Below are positions 1-8,828 of a stretch of DNA of 64,000 nucleotides, piece by piece. Numbering within the stretch: position 1 is the stretch's first letter; each line of letters starts with the position of its first letter. The DNA is from Geothrix sp. (GTDB taxonomy: Bacteria > Acidobacteriota > Holophagae > Holophagales > Holophagaceae), in NCBI RefSeq assembly GCF_030219325.1, contig NZ_CP126625.1, positions 496,001 to 560,000 on the forward strand, in the 5' to 3' direction. The notes under the pieces were generated by a model. It did no database searches, had not been told where the DNA came from, and saw nothing but the letters and a program-made list of their open reading frames with translations. Position numbers and translations under genes: made by a program.

Positions 1-2
1 GG

Positions 3-1073
3 CCCCTGTTCCCGGACGTGGCGGCCTCCCCGGCCACGGAGCTGCTGGGCGGGCTCGGCGTGGTGGTGCTGATGTTCGCCGTGGGCCTGGAGTCCACGGT
101 GCCGCAGATGCTGAAGGTGGGCGTGGCCTCCCTGCGGGTCGCGCTGATCGGCGTGGTGGTGCCCATGGCCGCGGGCCTCGCCGGGGCCTGGCTGCTGCTG
201 CCCCAGCGCTCGCCCTTCGTGCTGGACCTCTTCATCGGCGCCTGCCTCTGCGCCACCAGCATCGGCATCTCCGCCCAGGTGCTGCGGGAGAAGGGCGCCT
301 CGGATTCCCTGGAGGGCCGCATCATCGTGGGCGCCGCCGTGGTGGACGACGTTCTGGGCCTGCTCGTGCTGGTGGCCGTGTCCGGCCTGGTGGGCGCGGC
401 CGCTGGTGGCGGCGCCGTGGGGCCGGATCTGGCGAAGACCCTGGCCCTGGCCCTGGGTTTCCTGGCAGCGGCGCTGACGCTCGGCCGCCTGCTCACGCCG
501 AGGCTCTTCCAGCTGGCCAGCCGCTTCCGGGGCGAGCAGGTGCTGCTGCCGCTGGGACTGGGCTTTGCCTTCCTGCTCGCCTGGCTGGGCAACCTCGCGG
601 GGCTGGCCTCCATCGTGGGGGCCTACGCCGCCGGGCTCATCCTCGAGCCGGCGCACATCGTGGATCTGGAGCACCGCGAGCGGCACACGCTGGAGGAACT
701 GGTGCATCCGCTGGTGACGGTGCTCTCGCCCCTCTTCTTCGTGCTCATGGGCGCCAAGGTGGATCCCGGCGCGCTCTTCAAGCCCGCGACCCTGGGCTTC
801 GCCCTGGTGCTGGCCCTGCTCGGCGTGGTGGGGAAATACGTCGCCGGCTACGGCGGGGGTCGGGGTATCCGCGCCGCCGTGGTGGGCTGGGGCATGGTCC
901 CCCGGGGCGAAGTGGGCCTCATCTTCGTGGCCGCTGGCGCCCAGCTCCATCTGAACGGCGTGCCCCTGCTCAGCGCCGAGGTCCAGGCCGGCATCATCGG
1001 CGCCCTGCTGCTCACCACCGTGGCCGGGCCCGTGGGGCTGGGGTGGGTGCTGCGATCGTCCCCTTCCGCCTAA
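3..1073 (+). CDS. Kef-type cation/proton antiporter, 5' end outside window
   Basis: Monovalent cation:proton antiporter of the CPA2/KefB family, an inner-membrane exchanger. About 356 residues are visible, almost all hydrophobic helices. The frame is open to the window edge (a GTG at 18 is internal: the preceding codons PLFPD continue the family pattern), so the N-terminus is missing. Seen: an FAVGLES helix near the start, a VDDVLGLLVL helix typical of the CPA2 ion-binding core, and a late WGMVPRGEVGLIF segment matching the conserved PRGE motif of this family. No cytosolic TrkA-N domain follows; the protein stops after the last helix. The next gene starts 13 bases downstream. The ion transported cannot be told from sequence. 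Confidence 0.88.
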   Translation, partial: PLFPDVAASPATELLGGLGVVVLMFAVGLESTVPQMLKVGVASLRVALIGVVVPMAAGLAGAWLLLPQRSPFVLDLFIGACLCATSIGISAQVLREKGASDSLEGRIIVGAAVVDDVLGLLVLVAVSGLVGAAAGGGAVGPDLAKTLALALGFLAAALTLGRLLTPRLFQLASRFRGEQVLLPLGLGFAFLLAWLGNLAGLASIVGAYAAGLILEPAHIVDLEHRERHTLEELVHPLVTVLSPLFFVLMGAKVDPGALFKPATLGFALVLALLGVVGKYVAGYGGGRGIRAAVVGWGMVPRGEVGLIFVAAGAQLHLNGVPLLSAEVQAGIIGALLLTTVAGPVGLGWVLRSSPSA

Positions 1074-1086
1074 AGGAGTCGCTGCG

Positions 1087-2283
1087 ATGACCACCATCTC
1101 CTCGAGCCTCAGAACGGTCGTCGTGGCCCTCCTCTGGACCGGAATCCTGGCTGCCCAGCCCACCCTGCAGCAGGTGTGGGCGCGCCATGACCAGCTAGCG
1201 CTCCAACTCACCGAGAACCCTGCTCCTTTTGATCCGGGATGGGCCCATGTATTCACAGGACGGCGGGGTCGGACTGTCCGGGGCTGGGATGTGGGGGCAC
1301 CGACAGCCCCGGTGGTATTGCACTGGGGCGGAGGCCCTGGGTTGGAACTGCGACCCGACCACTACCTCTCCGGGCATAGCGTGGGGGTGGCCCTGCGGCA
1401 CGTGTCTGTGGACCAGCCAGGAACCGGCGGCTCCGCCTGGATACCCGGCTGGAAACCTGAGGACACGGTGGATGACGCCGCCGAGTTTCTCCGCCTGCGG
1501 GGCATCACGGAGCCGGTACTGCTGGAGGGATGGAGCTGGGGTTCCACCATGGCCCTGCTTTTCGCGCAGCGGCATCCGCGCCTGGTGCGGGGGATCGTCA
1601 TCGGTGGTATGTGGACCAACACAAGGAAGGAAGTCCGGGCCTACCTTGATGCCGATGGTGCCCGAGCCTGGATGCCCGGCTGGACGGAGCAGTTCAGTGT
1701 CTTCACGAATGGACACGGCTCCGCCTGCGACCTGCATCGGGCCATCCGCGAAGGTGCGGGCGGCGGGACCCTGGCGGAAGCCTACGACGCGGCGGAGTCC
1801 GAACAGGCTGGTTCTGGCCAGATTCCCCGCCAGCCCCTGCCAGGGCCAATTCCGCGCGTTTCATCGCCGACCCCAGTGGACATGGAGACCGAATCCGACG
1901 AGACCATTCGATTCGCCTACATCGAGTCCGAGATGATGTGCCGCGGCCAGAGAGGGATATGGCGCCTTCGGCTGCAGTTTCCTAGGCGCCTGGCCTCCGT
2001 TCCCTTGGTCGTGATTCAGGGCCGCTACGACCAAGTGTGTCTGCCTGAAACCGCCCAGCGGGTTGTGCGAGCCTGGCCAGGGAGTCGCAAACTCTTGGTG
2101 CCGATGAACGGGGGTCACGGCTCCTTTCGTAGTCCACGACGCGAGGATCTGGAGCGGGCTGGGGTTAGCCTCCCAGCTGAGCAGCAATGGGCTCTGGAGA
2201 AGGCGGCGATGCTGAGCTACGGCAATGGGGGCCTGCTAAAGAGGGCAGCCCTGGAGTGTCTGGCCGGGGCAGGACAGCAGTAG
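1087..2283 (+). CDS. Exported alpha/beta hydrolase, proline iminopeptidase-like
   Basis: 398-residue alpha/beta-hydrolase of the S33 (prolyl aminopeptidase-like) type. An N-terminal hydrophobic stretch (residues 8-23, ending ILAAQ) looks like a signal peptide, unlike the usual cytosolic iminopeptidase. Seen: the oxyanion motif HWGGGPG (79-85), the DQPGTGGS turn (109-116), and nucleophile elbow GWSWGS with Ser150; a GRYDQVC segment carries the likely catalytic Asp and NGGHGS the His. A cap-domain insertion lies between the elbow and the Asp. Starts at ATG 1087 after an AAAGGAGTC ribosome site, 13 bases after the antiporter. Substrate is unproven; a secreted dipeptidase or esterase role is possible. 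Confidence 0.85.
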   Translation: MTTISSSLRTVVVALLWTGILAAQPTLQQVWARHDQLALQLTENPAPFDPGWAHVFTGRRGRTVRGWDVGAPTAPVVLHWGGGPGLELRPDHYLSGHSVGVALRHVSVDQPGTGGSAWIPGWKPEDTVDDAAEFLRLRGITEPVLLEGWSWGSTMALLFAQRHPRLVRGIVIGGMWTNTRKEVRAYLDADGARAWMPGWTEQFSVFTNGHGSACDLHRAIREGAGGGTLAEAYDAAESEQAGSGQIPRQPLPGPIPRVSSPTPVDMETESDETIRFAYIESEMMCRGQRGIWRLRLQFPRRLASVPLVVIQGRYDQVCLPETAQRVVRAWPGSRKLLVPMNGGHGSFRSPRREDLERAGVSLPAEQQWALEKAAMLSYGNGGLLKRAALECLAGAGQQ

Positions 2284-2321
2284 GAAAGGTTCCCAGATCG
2301 GCCATGAGGCTAGGGAGCCGG

Positions 2322-2520
2322 AAAGCAAAGGACGCAGAGAAAAGCAAAATGGATTTAGCCACCGATGAACACCGATGAACACCGATGAAAAGCTGATGAA
2401 GAAAACGGGCGATGAAGGTGGACATGCCCGTGCCCATCAACGGCACCAAGCGATTCGCCTAAATCTGACTGTCCTTCTCATTCTTTTATCGGTGTGCATC
2501 GGTGTTTATCGGTGGTTCCA
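2322..2520. repeat. Dispersed inverted-repeat element with CACCGATGAA arms
   Basis: The 380-base gap after 2283 has no convincing gene. It holds three head-to-tail CACCGATGAA units (2359-2389) and, about 96 bases on, their near-exact inverse (2486-2515, units of ATCGGTGT). The left flank (AAAGGACGCAGAGAAAAGC, 2328-2346) is the kind of sequence that accompanies similar CCACNGATGAACAC elements I recall from intergenic regions of many unrelated bacteria. The two arms would fold into a long hairpin in RNA. Family membership is from memory, not a search. Confidence 0.6.
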
Positions 2521-2661
2521 AGTTCTTTCGCACCAAAACCCGCCGTGCCACGGAACAGGCGCGGCTCCGCTAGGCTGAGTTCACGTTCTGACGCTTCCGG
2601 AAGGCACGTTCCCTTCCGTGGGAACCAGCAGTTGCAGTGATTCAGACGGTGGCCAAGTCCC

Positions 2662-3342
2662 TCAGACGAACCGCAGCACCGTGATGAAGTGGCTGGCGGT
2701 TCCGCCCAGCACGAAGAGGTGCCAGATGCCATGGGCATGCCGCACCCGGCGGCCCAGGAGGTAGAAGGCCACGCCGATGCTGTAGAGCAGGCAGCCGGCC
2801 AGGAGCCACTTCAGGCCCTGGCCCTGGAGGCGGCGCGCCAGGGGCAGGCCCGCGGCGAGGCCGCACCAGCCCATCAGCAGGTAGAGGGGGACGGCGGGCA
2901 GGGAACTGCGGTCCCACCACAGCTCCTTGGCGATGCCCAGGGCCGCCAGGGCCCAGACGAAGGCGAACAGTCCCCAGCCCAGGGGTCCGCGCAGGGTGAC
3001 CAGGGCGAAGGGCGTGTAGGTGCCCGCGATCAGCAGGTAGATGGCGCAGTGGTCGGCCTTGGCCCAGCGTTCCTTGGCGGGGCCCTGGGCGCTGTGGAAG
3101 AGCGTCGAGGCCGCATAGAGCGCGATCATGGAAAGGCCGAAGATGCCGAAGCTGACCAGCTTGAGGGCGTCGCCACCCATGACCGCACGGCCGATCAGGA
3201 AGGCGGTACCCGGGAGGGCCAGGAGCAGGCCCAGGAGGTGGGTCAGGCTGTTCAGCCACTCATCCTGGGAGAGGTGCCACCAGGCGGGTCGGGGGGCCGG
3301 GAGCGCCGGCACAAAGGGGTCGGTCGACAGCTGCAGGGCCAT
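2662..3342 (-). CDS. Hemolysin III family (PAQR-like) membrane protein
   Basis: 226-residue integral membrane protein of the hemolysin III/YqfA family, related to PAQR receptors. Start taken at ATG 3342; the open frame extends further upstream, but the extension is Arg/Gly-rich and unlike the family. Seen: seven hydrophobic segments, the early motif LTHLLGLLLALPG, STLFHSAQG, DHCAIYLLIAGTYTPF (the hallmark helix) and the terminal HAHGIWHLFVLGG with the conserved His residues thought to bind a metal in the family. Biological role in bacteria is not settled; haemolysis is not implied. It stands alone, with large gaps on both sides. Confidence 0.9.
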   Translation of the reverse strand: MALQLSTDPFVPALPAPRPAWWHLSQDEWLNSLTHLLGLLLALPGTAFLIGRAVMGGDALKLVSFGIFGLSMIALYAASTLFHSAQGPAKERWAKADHCAIYLLIAGTYTPFALVTLRGPLGWGLFAFVWALAALGIAKELWWDRSSLPAVPLYLLMGWCGLAAGLPLARRLQGQGLKWLLAGCLLYSIGVAFYLLGRRVRHAHGIWHLFVLGGTASHFITVLRFV

Positions 3343-3580
3343 GGGTCTCCACCCGGGTTGGAATCCATTCCACCCCAAGGGTGGGTGCCGGGGATGACGG
3401 CCCTGTGAAAGGGTTGCACCTTCCGAAAGCCGCGCGCCGTCCCTCAGCCGTGCACCTGCCCGCGCAGGCACCTGGCGGTATCCAGGCGGACGGGCCCTTC
3501 ATGCATGATGGTCCGACCCCGGTGATGTCGGATTCGGTGATGTGGGGGTTCCAGGTCCAGCCATGCTCGGCCAGCAGGAC

Positions 3581-3772
3581 CTAGCGGCTCAAGCCGGACA
3601 TGTGCTCTCGCTTGTCCTCGTGGTCCTTGTCGCGGCGGTCATCGCGACGATCATCGCGTCGCTCATCCCTCCGTCCAGGTCCGCGTCCGCGGTCATGGTC
3701 CGGATAGAGGCAGCCCAGGGTCAGGCCAAGGGCGGCCACAGCAGTTGCCATGCAGATGAAGCGACGGTTCAT
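3581..3772 (-). CDS. Small Asp/Arg-rich lipoprotein
   Basis: 63-residue putative lipoprotein. The start at ATG 3772 (MNRRFIC) gives a short signal peptide ending in lipobox LTLGC, so Cys21 would be lipidated. A Met 17 codons upstream exists but would destroy the signal. The mature part is a charged low-complexity tail of repeated RRDD/RRDERRDD units and no fold is recognisable. It probably sits on the periplasmic face of a membrane. Such tails occur in many small envelope proteins and give no function. Monocistronic. Confidence 0.6.
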   Translation of the reverse strand: MNRRFICMATAVAALGLTLGCLYPDHDRGRGPGRRDERRDDRRDDRRDKDHEDKREHMSGLSR

Positions 3773-4081
3773 GTCGATCTCCTTTGGTGATGCAGGACGG
3801 GGAGGTTGCCGGACCGGCGCCACGGTCCTGGCGGCCGAGGACAGGCAGGGCGAGGGGGCCCAGCTGCCGGGTGATGTCGGTCTGGATCATGCGCGAGTCG
3901 GCGAGCCCAAGAAACGGGGCCGAGGATGGAACAGCCATGAAACCTGCATGATCTGAGCCAGCCAGCAATTGATTGAGCCTTGGCATCTTGGATCCGTCGG
4001 GAGCAGGCGAACCCCGGTGCGGCAGATCAATTTGAATGGGCCGGGGCTTCAAATAGAAGCAATGACAACCGCCCGGGGGAA
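3773..4081. other. Intergenic gap, nothing recognised
   Basis: About 310 bases between the small lipoprotein and the end of the B12 transporter operon. No coding frame stands out. At 4070-4097 an imperfect inverted repeat (CCCGGGGGA ... TCCCCGGGG) spans the stop codon of the ABC ATPase and could stop minus-strand transcription, but no T tract follows. Confidence 0.4.
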
Positions 4082-4804
4082 TCATCCCCGGGGCAGCTCC
4101 GGCACGAGGCTCTCCACGAAGGTGGCTTCCACGCGGAAGACCTCGCGGATGAGGTCCGCCGTGAGCACGTCGTGGGGCCTGCCGTTGCCCACCAGGCGGC
4201 CGCGGTCCAGCACCAGCACGCGGTCGAAGCGGTAGGCGGCGCGCAGGTCGTGGAGGCTCACCAGCACGGTGCCGCCGCCATCCGCCAGGCGCCGCGCCAG
4301 ACGCATCACCTCCAGCGCGTGGCGCACGTCGAGCTGGGCCACGGGCTCGTCCCAGAGCTGGATGGGCGCGCCCGTGGCCAGGGCCCGGGCCAGTCCCACG
4401 CGGTGGCGCTCGCCGCCGGAGAGCCGCGTGACCGGGCGTTCCGCCAAGTGGGTGAGGTCCAGCTCCGCCAGGGCCTCCGCCACGCCGGAAAGGTCGTCGC
4501 CCCAGGCGTAGCGGCCCTGGGCCACCACTTCGCGCACGGGGAAGGCGAACTCGAAGTGGGCCTCCTGGCCCACCCAGGCCAGGCGCCGGCCCCGCTCCGG
4601 CATGGTGATGCGGGACAGCGGCTGTCCATACCACTGGACGAGCCCTTCCGCGGGAAGCAGCCCCGCCAGGGCCTGGACCAGCGTGGACTTGCCGGCCCCG
4701 TTGGGGCCCACCAGGGCGACGAGTTCGCCCGGGCCGAGGTCCAGCGACACCGCCTCCAGACGGCCGGGTACCGCGAGACTGGAAGCGTGCAGGGCCGCGG
4801 TCAT
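4082..4804 (-). CDS. btuD: ABC transporter ATPase, vitamin B12/corrinoid uptake
   Basis: 240-residue ATPase that would power the BtuC permease encoded just upstream. Seen: Walker A GPNGAGKST near residue 33, Q-loop region, signature LSGGERHRVGLARAL, Walker B-type LWDEP and a switch His in LVSLHD. The FecCD-associated subfamily (FhuC/BtuD/HmuV) shares this layout. It is the last gene of a minus-strand unit preceded by a cobalamin riboswitch, which is the main reason for assigning B12 over siderophore or heme. A 46-base spacer with a GGCCTGA triple repeat separates it from btuC. Confidence 0.88.
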   Translation of the reverse strand: MTAALHASSLAVPGRLEAVSLDLGPGELVALVGPNGAGKSTLVQALAGLLPAEGLVQWYGQPLSRITMPERGRRLAWVGQEAHFEFAFPVREVVAQGRYAWGDDLSGVAEALAELDLTHLAERPVTRLSGGERHRVGLARALATGAPIQLWDEPVAQLDVRHALEVMRLARRLADGGGTVLVSLHDLRAAYRFDRVLVLDRGRLVGNGRPHDVLTADLIREVFRVEATFVESLVPELPRG

Positions 4805-4817
4805 GGCGCGGCCTCAC

Positions 4818-4848
4818 TGGGGCCTGAGGCCTGAGGCCTGAAGCCTCC
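4818..4848. repeat. Short GGCCTGA tandem repeat
   Basis: In the spacer between btuC and btuD the sequence GGCCTGA occurs three times in a row, followed by a variant (AGCCT). It is the only non-coding gap inside the transporter operon. Similar CCTGAG/CAGTCC words occur in the spacer at 21893-21965. Confidence 0.5.
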
Positions 4849-4850
4849 CC

Positions 4851-5837
4851 TCATCGCGGCCTCCGCAGCAGCCACAGGAAGAAGGGGCCGCCGATGAGGG
4901 CCGTGACCACGCCCAGGCGCAGGCCCAGGGGGAAGGTGCGGGTGACGAGGTCGCAGGCCAGCAGGAAGCTGGCGCCGCCCAGCATGGAATACGGCAGCAG
5001 GCGCCGGTGGTCGGGGCCGAAGGCCAGGCGCAGCACGTGGGGCACCACCAGGCCCACGAAGCCCACGATGCCCGCCACGGCGGTGGCCAGGGCCGTGAGG
5101 ACGGTGGACAGCACGATGAGCTGGCGGCGCAGGCGGCGCACGTCCACGCCCAGGCTCTGGGCGCTCTGCTCTCCCAGGCTCAGCAGGTCCATGGCGCGGC
5201 CCAGGGGCAGCAGGAGCAGGCAAGCCACGAGGATGGCGGGCACGCCCATCCACACGTGCTCCCAGCTGCGGCTCTCCAGACCCCCCATGAGCCAGAACAG
5301 GATCTGGGCGTTCACCTCGAAGTGGCCCGCCGTGGTGGTGAGCAGGAAGCTGGTGCCCGCGCCCAGCAGGGCGTTGAGGGCCACGCCCGAGAGCAGCAGC
5401 CGCTCCGTGCCCGCGCCCCTTTGCGCCAGCATGAGTACCATCCCCGTGGCGGCGAAGGCCCCCACCACAGAAGCCAGAGGCAGGGCCCACATCGTGGCGG
5501 CCGCAAAACCGAAGATCGGTCCCGTGGCCAGCACTGCCACGGCGCCCAGAGCCCCACCGCTGCTGACGCCCAACAGGCCGGGGCTGGCCAGGGGGTTGCG
5601 GAAGAAGGCCTGCATCACCACGCCGCTGGCGCCCAAGGCGGCACCCACGGCCAGGCCCACCAGGGCCCGGGGCAGGCGGAAGTCCCGCACCACGGTACGC
5701 GCCACCTCATCCGTGCCGTTCGTGAGGGCGCCCAGCACCTGCCCGAAGCTCAGCCGCAGCTCCCCGAAGGCCAGCGAGGCCAGGAAGGTCAGGGCCAGGA
5801 GCGCCAGCAGGAGCGGGACGGCGAGGCGGGGCTTCAC
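4851..5837 (-). CDS. btuC: FecCD-family permease, vitamin B12 importer
   Basis: 328-residue inner-membrane permease, with about ten hydrophobic helices. Family motifs seen: an N-terminal LRLPRALVGLAVGAALG-like segment (DFRLPRALVGL here), GVVMQAFFRNPLASPGLLG with the conserved NPLA(S/A)P, and C-terminal GLVVPHVLRL. The ATG lies 4 bases inside the upstream btuF gene, so the two are probably translationally coupled. With BtuD it would form the membrane part of a type II ABC importer. The riboswitch upstream of the unit supports a corrinoid substrate. Confidence 0.9.
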   Translation of the reverse strand: MKPRLAVPLLLALLALTFLASLAFGELRLSFGQVLGALTNGTDEVARTVVRDFRLPRALVGLAVGAALGASGVVMQAFFRNPLASPGLLGVSSGGALGAVAVLATGPIFGFAAATMWALPLASVVGAFAATGMVLMLAQRGAGTERLLLSGVALNALLGAGTSFLLTTTAGHFEVNAQILFWLMGGLESRSWEHVWMGVPAILVACLLLLPLGRAMDLLSLGEQSAQSLGVDVRRLRRQLIVLSTVLTALATAVAGIVGFVGLVVPHVLRLAFGPDHRRLLPYSMLGGASFLLACDLVTRTFPLGLRLGVVTALIGGPFFLWLLRRPR

Positions 5838-6673
5838 CGGAAGCGCTCCGGATGCAGGGCGCGGGCCAGGGCCTCGTAGGCGGCGATGCGGTGGTGTGAC
5901 ACGCTGGACATCATGGGCCCTGGGAGCAGCACCAGGCGTCCGGCCTTGAAGGCGGGCAGGGCCCGGTAGTGGGGGATGGCTGCGAGCTGGGCGCGGGTGC
6001 TCTCACCGCCGGAGGCCACGAGCACCTCGACGTTCCAGACCAGCAGCTTCTCGGAGGGCGTCGGCGCGTGGCCCTTCAGGCCCACCTCTGTCGCCACGTT
6101 CAGGGCCCCGGCGTGGTCGCAGAGATCCTGGAAGGTGGTGCCGCTGCCTGAGGTGAAGGGATAGATCCCCGCGCTGAGCACGCGCACGGGTTTCACCCCC
6201 TTCAGCTTCGCGGCGAGGGCCCCCACGCGGCTCTGGCACTGGGCGATCACCGCTTCGGCGCGGGCCTCCTGGCCCAGCTCGCGCCCGAGGAGGCGCAGGC
6301 TCCCGTAGATGTCCTCCAGCGTGTCGAAGCGGTCCAGCACCACCAGCCGGACCCCGGCCCGCCGGAGCAGGGCCAGGGTCTCGGGGCGGGTGAAGCTGGC
6401 GGCCAGCACCAGGTCGGGGCGGAAACGCAGCACGCTTTCGGCGTCGCTGTCCTTGATGGCGGGGAAGCGCCCCGCCTCGGCGGCCACGGGGCTGAACTGC
6501 GCGTCGTGGCTGATGTGGCTGAGGGCCGCGATCTGGCCCGGATCCGCCAGGGCCAGCAGCAGCTCGTCCGTGCCCACCGTCTGGCTCACCACCCGCTGGG
6601 GGTGCGCGGCCAGAAGCGGCAGCGCGAGCATCAGGAGAAAAGCGAAGAGGCGGGTCACAGACGAACGGGCCAT
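5834..6673 (-). CDS. btuF: Periplasmic corrinoid-binding protein
   Basis: 279-residue solute-binding protein of the BtuF/FepB (cluster A-II) type. Start at ATG 6673 is preferred over 6685 because GGAGG sits five bases upstream and the ATG overlaps the btuB stop as TGATG. Residues 1-24 form a signal peptide (RLFAFLLMLALPLLAAHP). Seen: RVVSQTVGTDELLLAL at the start of the mature protein, VLRFRPDLVLAASF in lobe 1 and the long linker helix LEDIYGSLRLLGRELG. It would hand B12 from the outer-membrane receptor to BtuCD. Confidence 0.87.
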   Translation of the reverse strand: MARSSVTRLFAFLLMLALPLLAAHPQRVVSQTVGTDELLLALADPGQIAALSHISHDAQFSPVAAEAGRFPAIKDSDAESVLRFRPDLVLAASFTRPETLALLRRAGVRLVVLDRFDTLEDIYGSLRLLGRELGQEARAEAVIAQCQSRVGALAAKLKGVKPVRVLSAGIYPFTSGSGTTFQDLCDHAGALNVATEVGLKGHAPTPSEKLLVWNVEVLVASGGESTRAQLAAIPHYRALPAFKAGRLVLLPGPMMSSVSHHRIAAYEALARALHPERFR

Positions 6674-8742
6674 CACCACCTCCACGTGGCGCTGAGAGTC
6701 CAGCGGGGGCCGGGGGCGGGGAAGCCGTAGACCAGCGCGGCATCGCCGTTCTGGTCGTAGCGGCCGCTGAGCCAGTCTTGGACGCTCTGGCGGGGCTGCA
6801 GGAGGTGCTCGCCCCGCAGGGCCAGCGTGAAGTTCTTCACGGGTTCGAAGGAGCCGCCCACGCTGAGGTCGCGGTAGGGCCTGCCGGTGGAGATCACCTG
6901 GTAGGTGGTGTCGTGGATGTCGTAGCGGGCACCGACGCGATCGAAACGGACATCGGCCCGCCAGCGCTTCGCCTGGACGAAGGCGGCCACGGCGCCCGTG
7001 AAGAAGGGATGGCGCACGATGGCGGTGTTCTGCTGGCCGAATTCCTGGCCCTCGACGTTGTGGTCCAGGTCCCGGGTCTCCTGGCTGCGCAGGATCAGGT
7101 CCCAGCCGTAGGCCAGGTCGGCGCCGCCCCGCCAGCCCAGGGCGCCTTCGAGGCTCTGCGCGCGGATGCTGCCCTGGTTGGCGTAGTGCGAGGTGAAGAG
7201 GGGCGGGAAGGAGAAGCTGGTGTCGTAGACATAGGCCAGCAGGTTGCTGATGTGGGTGCGCTGGGCCTCCAGGCGGTACTCCCAGTGGCCCGCCAGCAGG
7301 CCCGTGGCGCCGATCTGGATGGTGCGGCTGCGCTCGGGGGCGATGGGATAGGTCTTCCCATCCTGGCTCTCTGCCTGGGCGTTGAGGGCGAACTCCGTGG
7401 TGTTGGGCATGCGGAAGCCCTGGCCCGCGCTGGCGTAGAGGCGCAGTTCCGGCGCCACCACCCAGTTGAGGCCCGAGCGCCAGGTGCCGGCCTCGGCGCT
7501 GCCCGCGCGGCTGCGCTGGCCGGTGTCCTGGCGGGTCAGATCGCGATGCCCGGCGTCGTGGCGCAGGCCCGCCACCCAGTCGAGGCCCTCGAGGAGCGTC
7601 CAGCGGGCTTCGATGGCCCCGGCCAGGTCGCGCCCCTCGCCGCGGTAGGACACGGCGGCGAAGGTGGACGGGTCGTAGTAGTTCTTCGCGTGGGCGACAT
7701 CCTCCCGGCCTTCGAGACGGCCCGAGAGGCGGAAGGCCTTCGACGGCGTCCAGTGCAGGGTGAGCTGGTCCTCCACGCGGCGGAAGCTGCGGTCGGTCTG
7801 CTGGCGCAGGGGACCGCTGGGATCGCCGGTGCTGCCGGACAGCCCCTGCAGGGTGTCTTCCAGCACCAGGTCGGCGGCCAGGGTCCAGCGGACCGAGACG
7901 CCCAAGCTCTCCTGCCGGGCGTGGGTTTCGCGCTGCGGCTCATAGCTGCGCCCGAACCCCGGCCAGGCCAGCGTGGTGAAGGGCACGGAGGCCGTCTGGC
8001 CGCTGTTGCGGTAGAAGCCCGTGAGGTCCACGGGGCCGAGGGTGGTGCCCAGGCGCAGGAACCCACCCGCCTGGCGGAAGGAATCCTCCGGAAAACCGCT
8101 GGCCTGCTTCTGCGCTTCGGCCCCGGCGGCCACCCAGCCCAGGGCACTGGCGAGCTGCACCCGCGCCGTGCCCCCGAGCTGGCCATCGCCGCCGAGCTTG
8201 AAGCCCGTCTGGCCATCCGTGCCCACCTTCAGGCCCGCCTGCCCGTGGCAGCCGTCGGCGCCCCGGCCCACGCTGGTGAGCGCGATGACGCCGCCGATGG
8301 CGTCGCTGCCATAGAGGACGGAGGAGGGGCCCAGCACCAGCTCCACGCGGCCGATGCCCACGAGGCTGAGGGTGCCCAGGTCGGGGCTGGTGGCGGTGGG
8401 ATCGTTGAGGCGCAGGCCGTCCAGCAGCACCACCACGTTGCGGCTGAGGGTGCCGTTGAGGAAGGCCGAGGCGGTGGCGCCGGGGCCACCGCTGGCCATC
8501 ACGGCGCCGGGCTGGAGCACCTCCAGCAACTCGGCCAGGGTGCGGCTGCCCAGGCGGGCCAGCTCCTCGGCTTCCACGATGCGCACGGGGCCCGGGGTGC
8601 GGGTGACTTCCACGGGCTGGGCCTCGGCGCTGACCGTGACCGTGGCCTCGCCGGGCTTGCGCTCGGGCTCGGCGCCCGAGGCCGCCGCCAGGGAAAGGGC
8701 GGACACGGCCGCCAACAGGGATGAGATCCGGGAAATGCCCAT
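6673..8742 (-). CDS. btuB: TonB-dependent vitamin B12 receptor
   Basis: About 689-residue outer-membrane receptor with a plug domain (PVRIVEAEELARLG, VLLDGLRLNDP, GPSSVLYGSDAIGGVI) and a long beta-barrel ending in an aromatic residue (SATWRW), as required for barrel assembly. A signal peptide (SLLAAVSALSLAAASGAE) follows the chosen start. GGAGG lies four bases before ATG 8742; ATGs at 8745 and 8757 are alternatives. It is the first gene of the btuBFCD unit, directly below the cobalamin riboswitch, so B12 is the likely ligand rather than a siderophore. Confidence 0.88.
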   Translation of the reverse strand: MGISRISSLLAAVSALSLAAASGAEPERKPGEATVTVSAEAQPVEVTRTPGPVRIVEAEELARLGSRTLAELLEVLQPGAVMASGGPGATASAFLNGTLSRNVVVLLDGLRLNDPTATSPDLGTLSLVGIGRVELVLGPSSVLYGSDAIGGVIALTSVGRGADGCHGQAGLKVGTDGQTGFKLGGDGQLGGTARVQLASALGWVAAGAEAQKQASGFPEDSFRQAGGFLRLGTTLGPVDLTGFYRNSGQTASVPFTTLAWPGFGRSYEPQRETHARQESLGVSVRWTLAADLVLEDTLQGLSGSTGDPSGPLRQQTDRSFRRVEDQLTLHWTPSKAFRLSGRLEGREDVAHAKNYYDPSTFAAVSYRGEGRDLAGAIEARWTLLEGLDWVAGLRHDAGHRDLTRQDTGQRSRAGSAEAGTWRSGLNWVVAPELRLYASAGQGFRMPNTTEFALNAQAESQDGKTYPIAPERSRTIQIGATGLLAGHWEYRLEAQRTHISNLLAYVYDTSFSFPPLFTSHYANQGSIRAQSLEGALGWRGGADLAYGWDLILRSQETRDLDHNVEGQEFGQQNTAIVRHPFFTGAVAAFVQAKRWRADVRFDRVGARYDIHDTTYQVISTGRPYRDLSVGGSFEPVKNFTLALRGEHLLQPRQSVQDWLSGRYDQNGDAALVYGFPAPGPRWTLSATWRW

Positions 8743-8828
8743 CATGCCTCCACGCATGAGGTCGCGGCGGCGGGGCGGATTCCCCTGGTGGGAACCATGG
8801 CCCGGCCCGTTCCCGCGACGGGGGGTGA

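Noticed and set aside
6778-8724. Open plus-strand frame opposite btuB
   Set aside because: Antisense shadow; composition is G/A/V with no recognisable motif.
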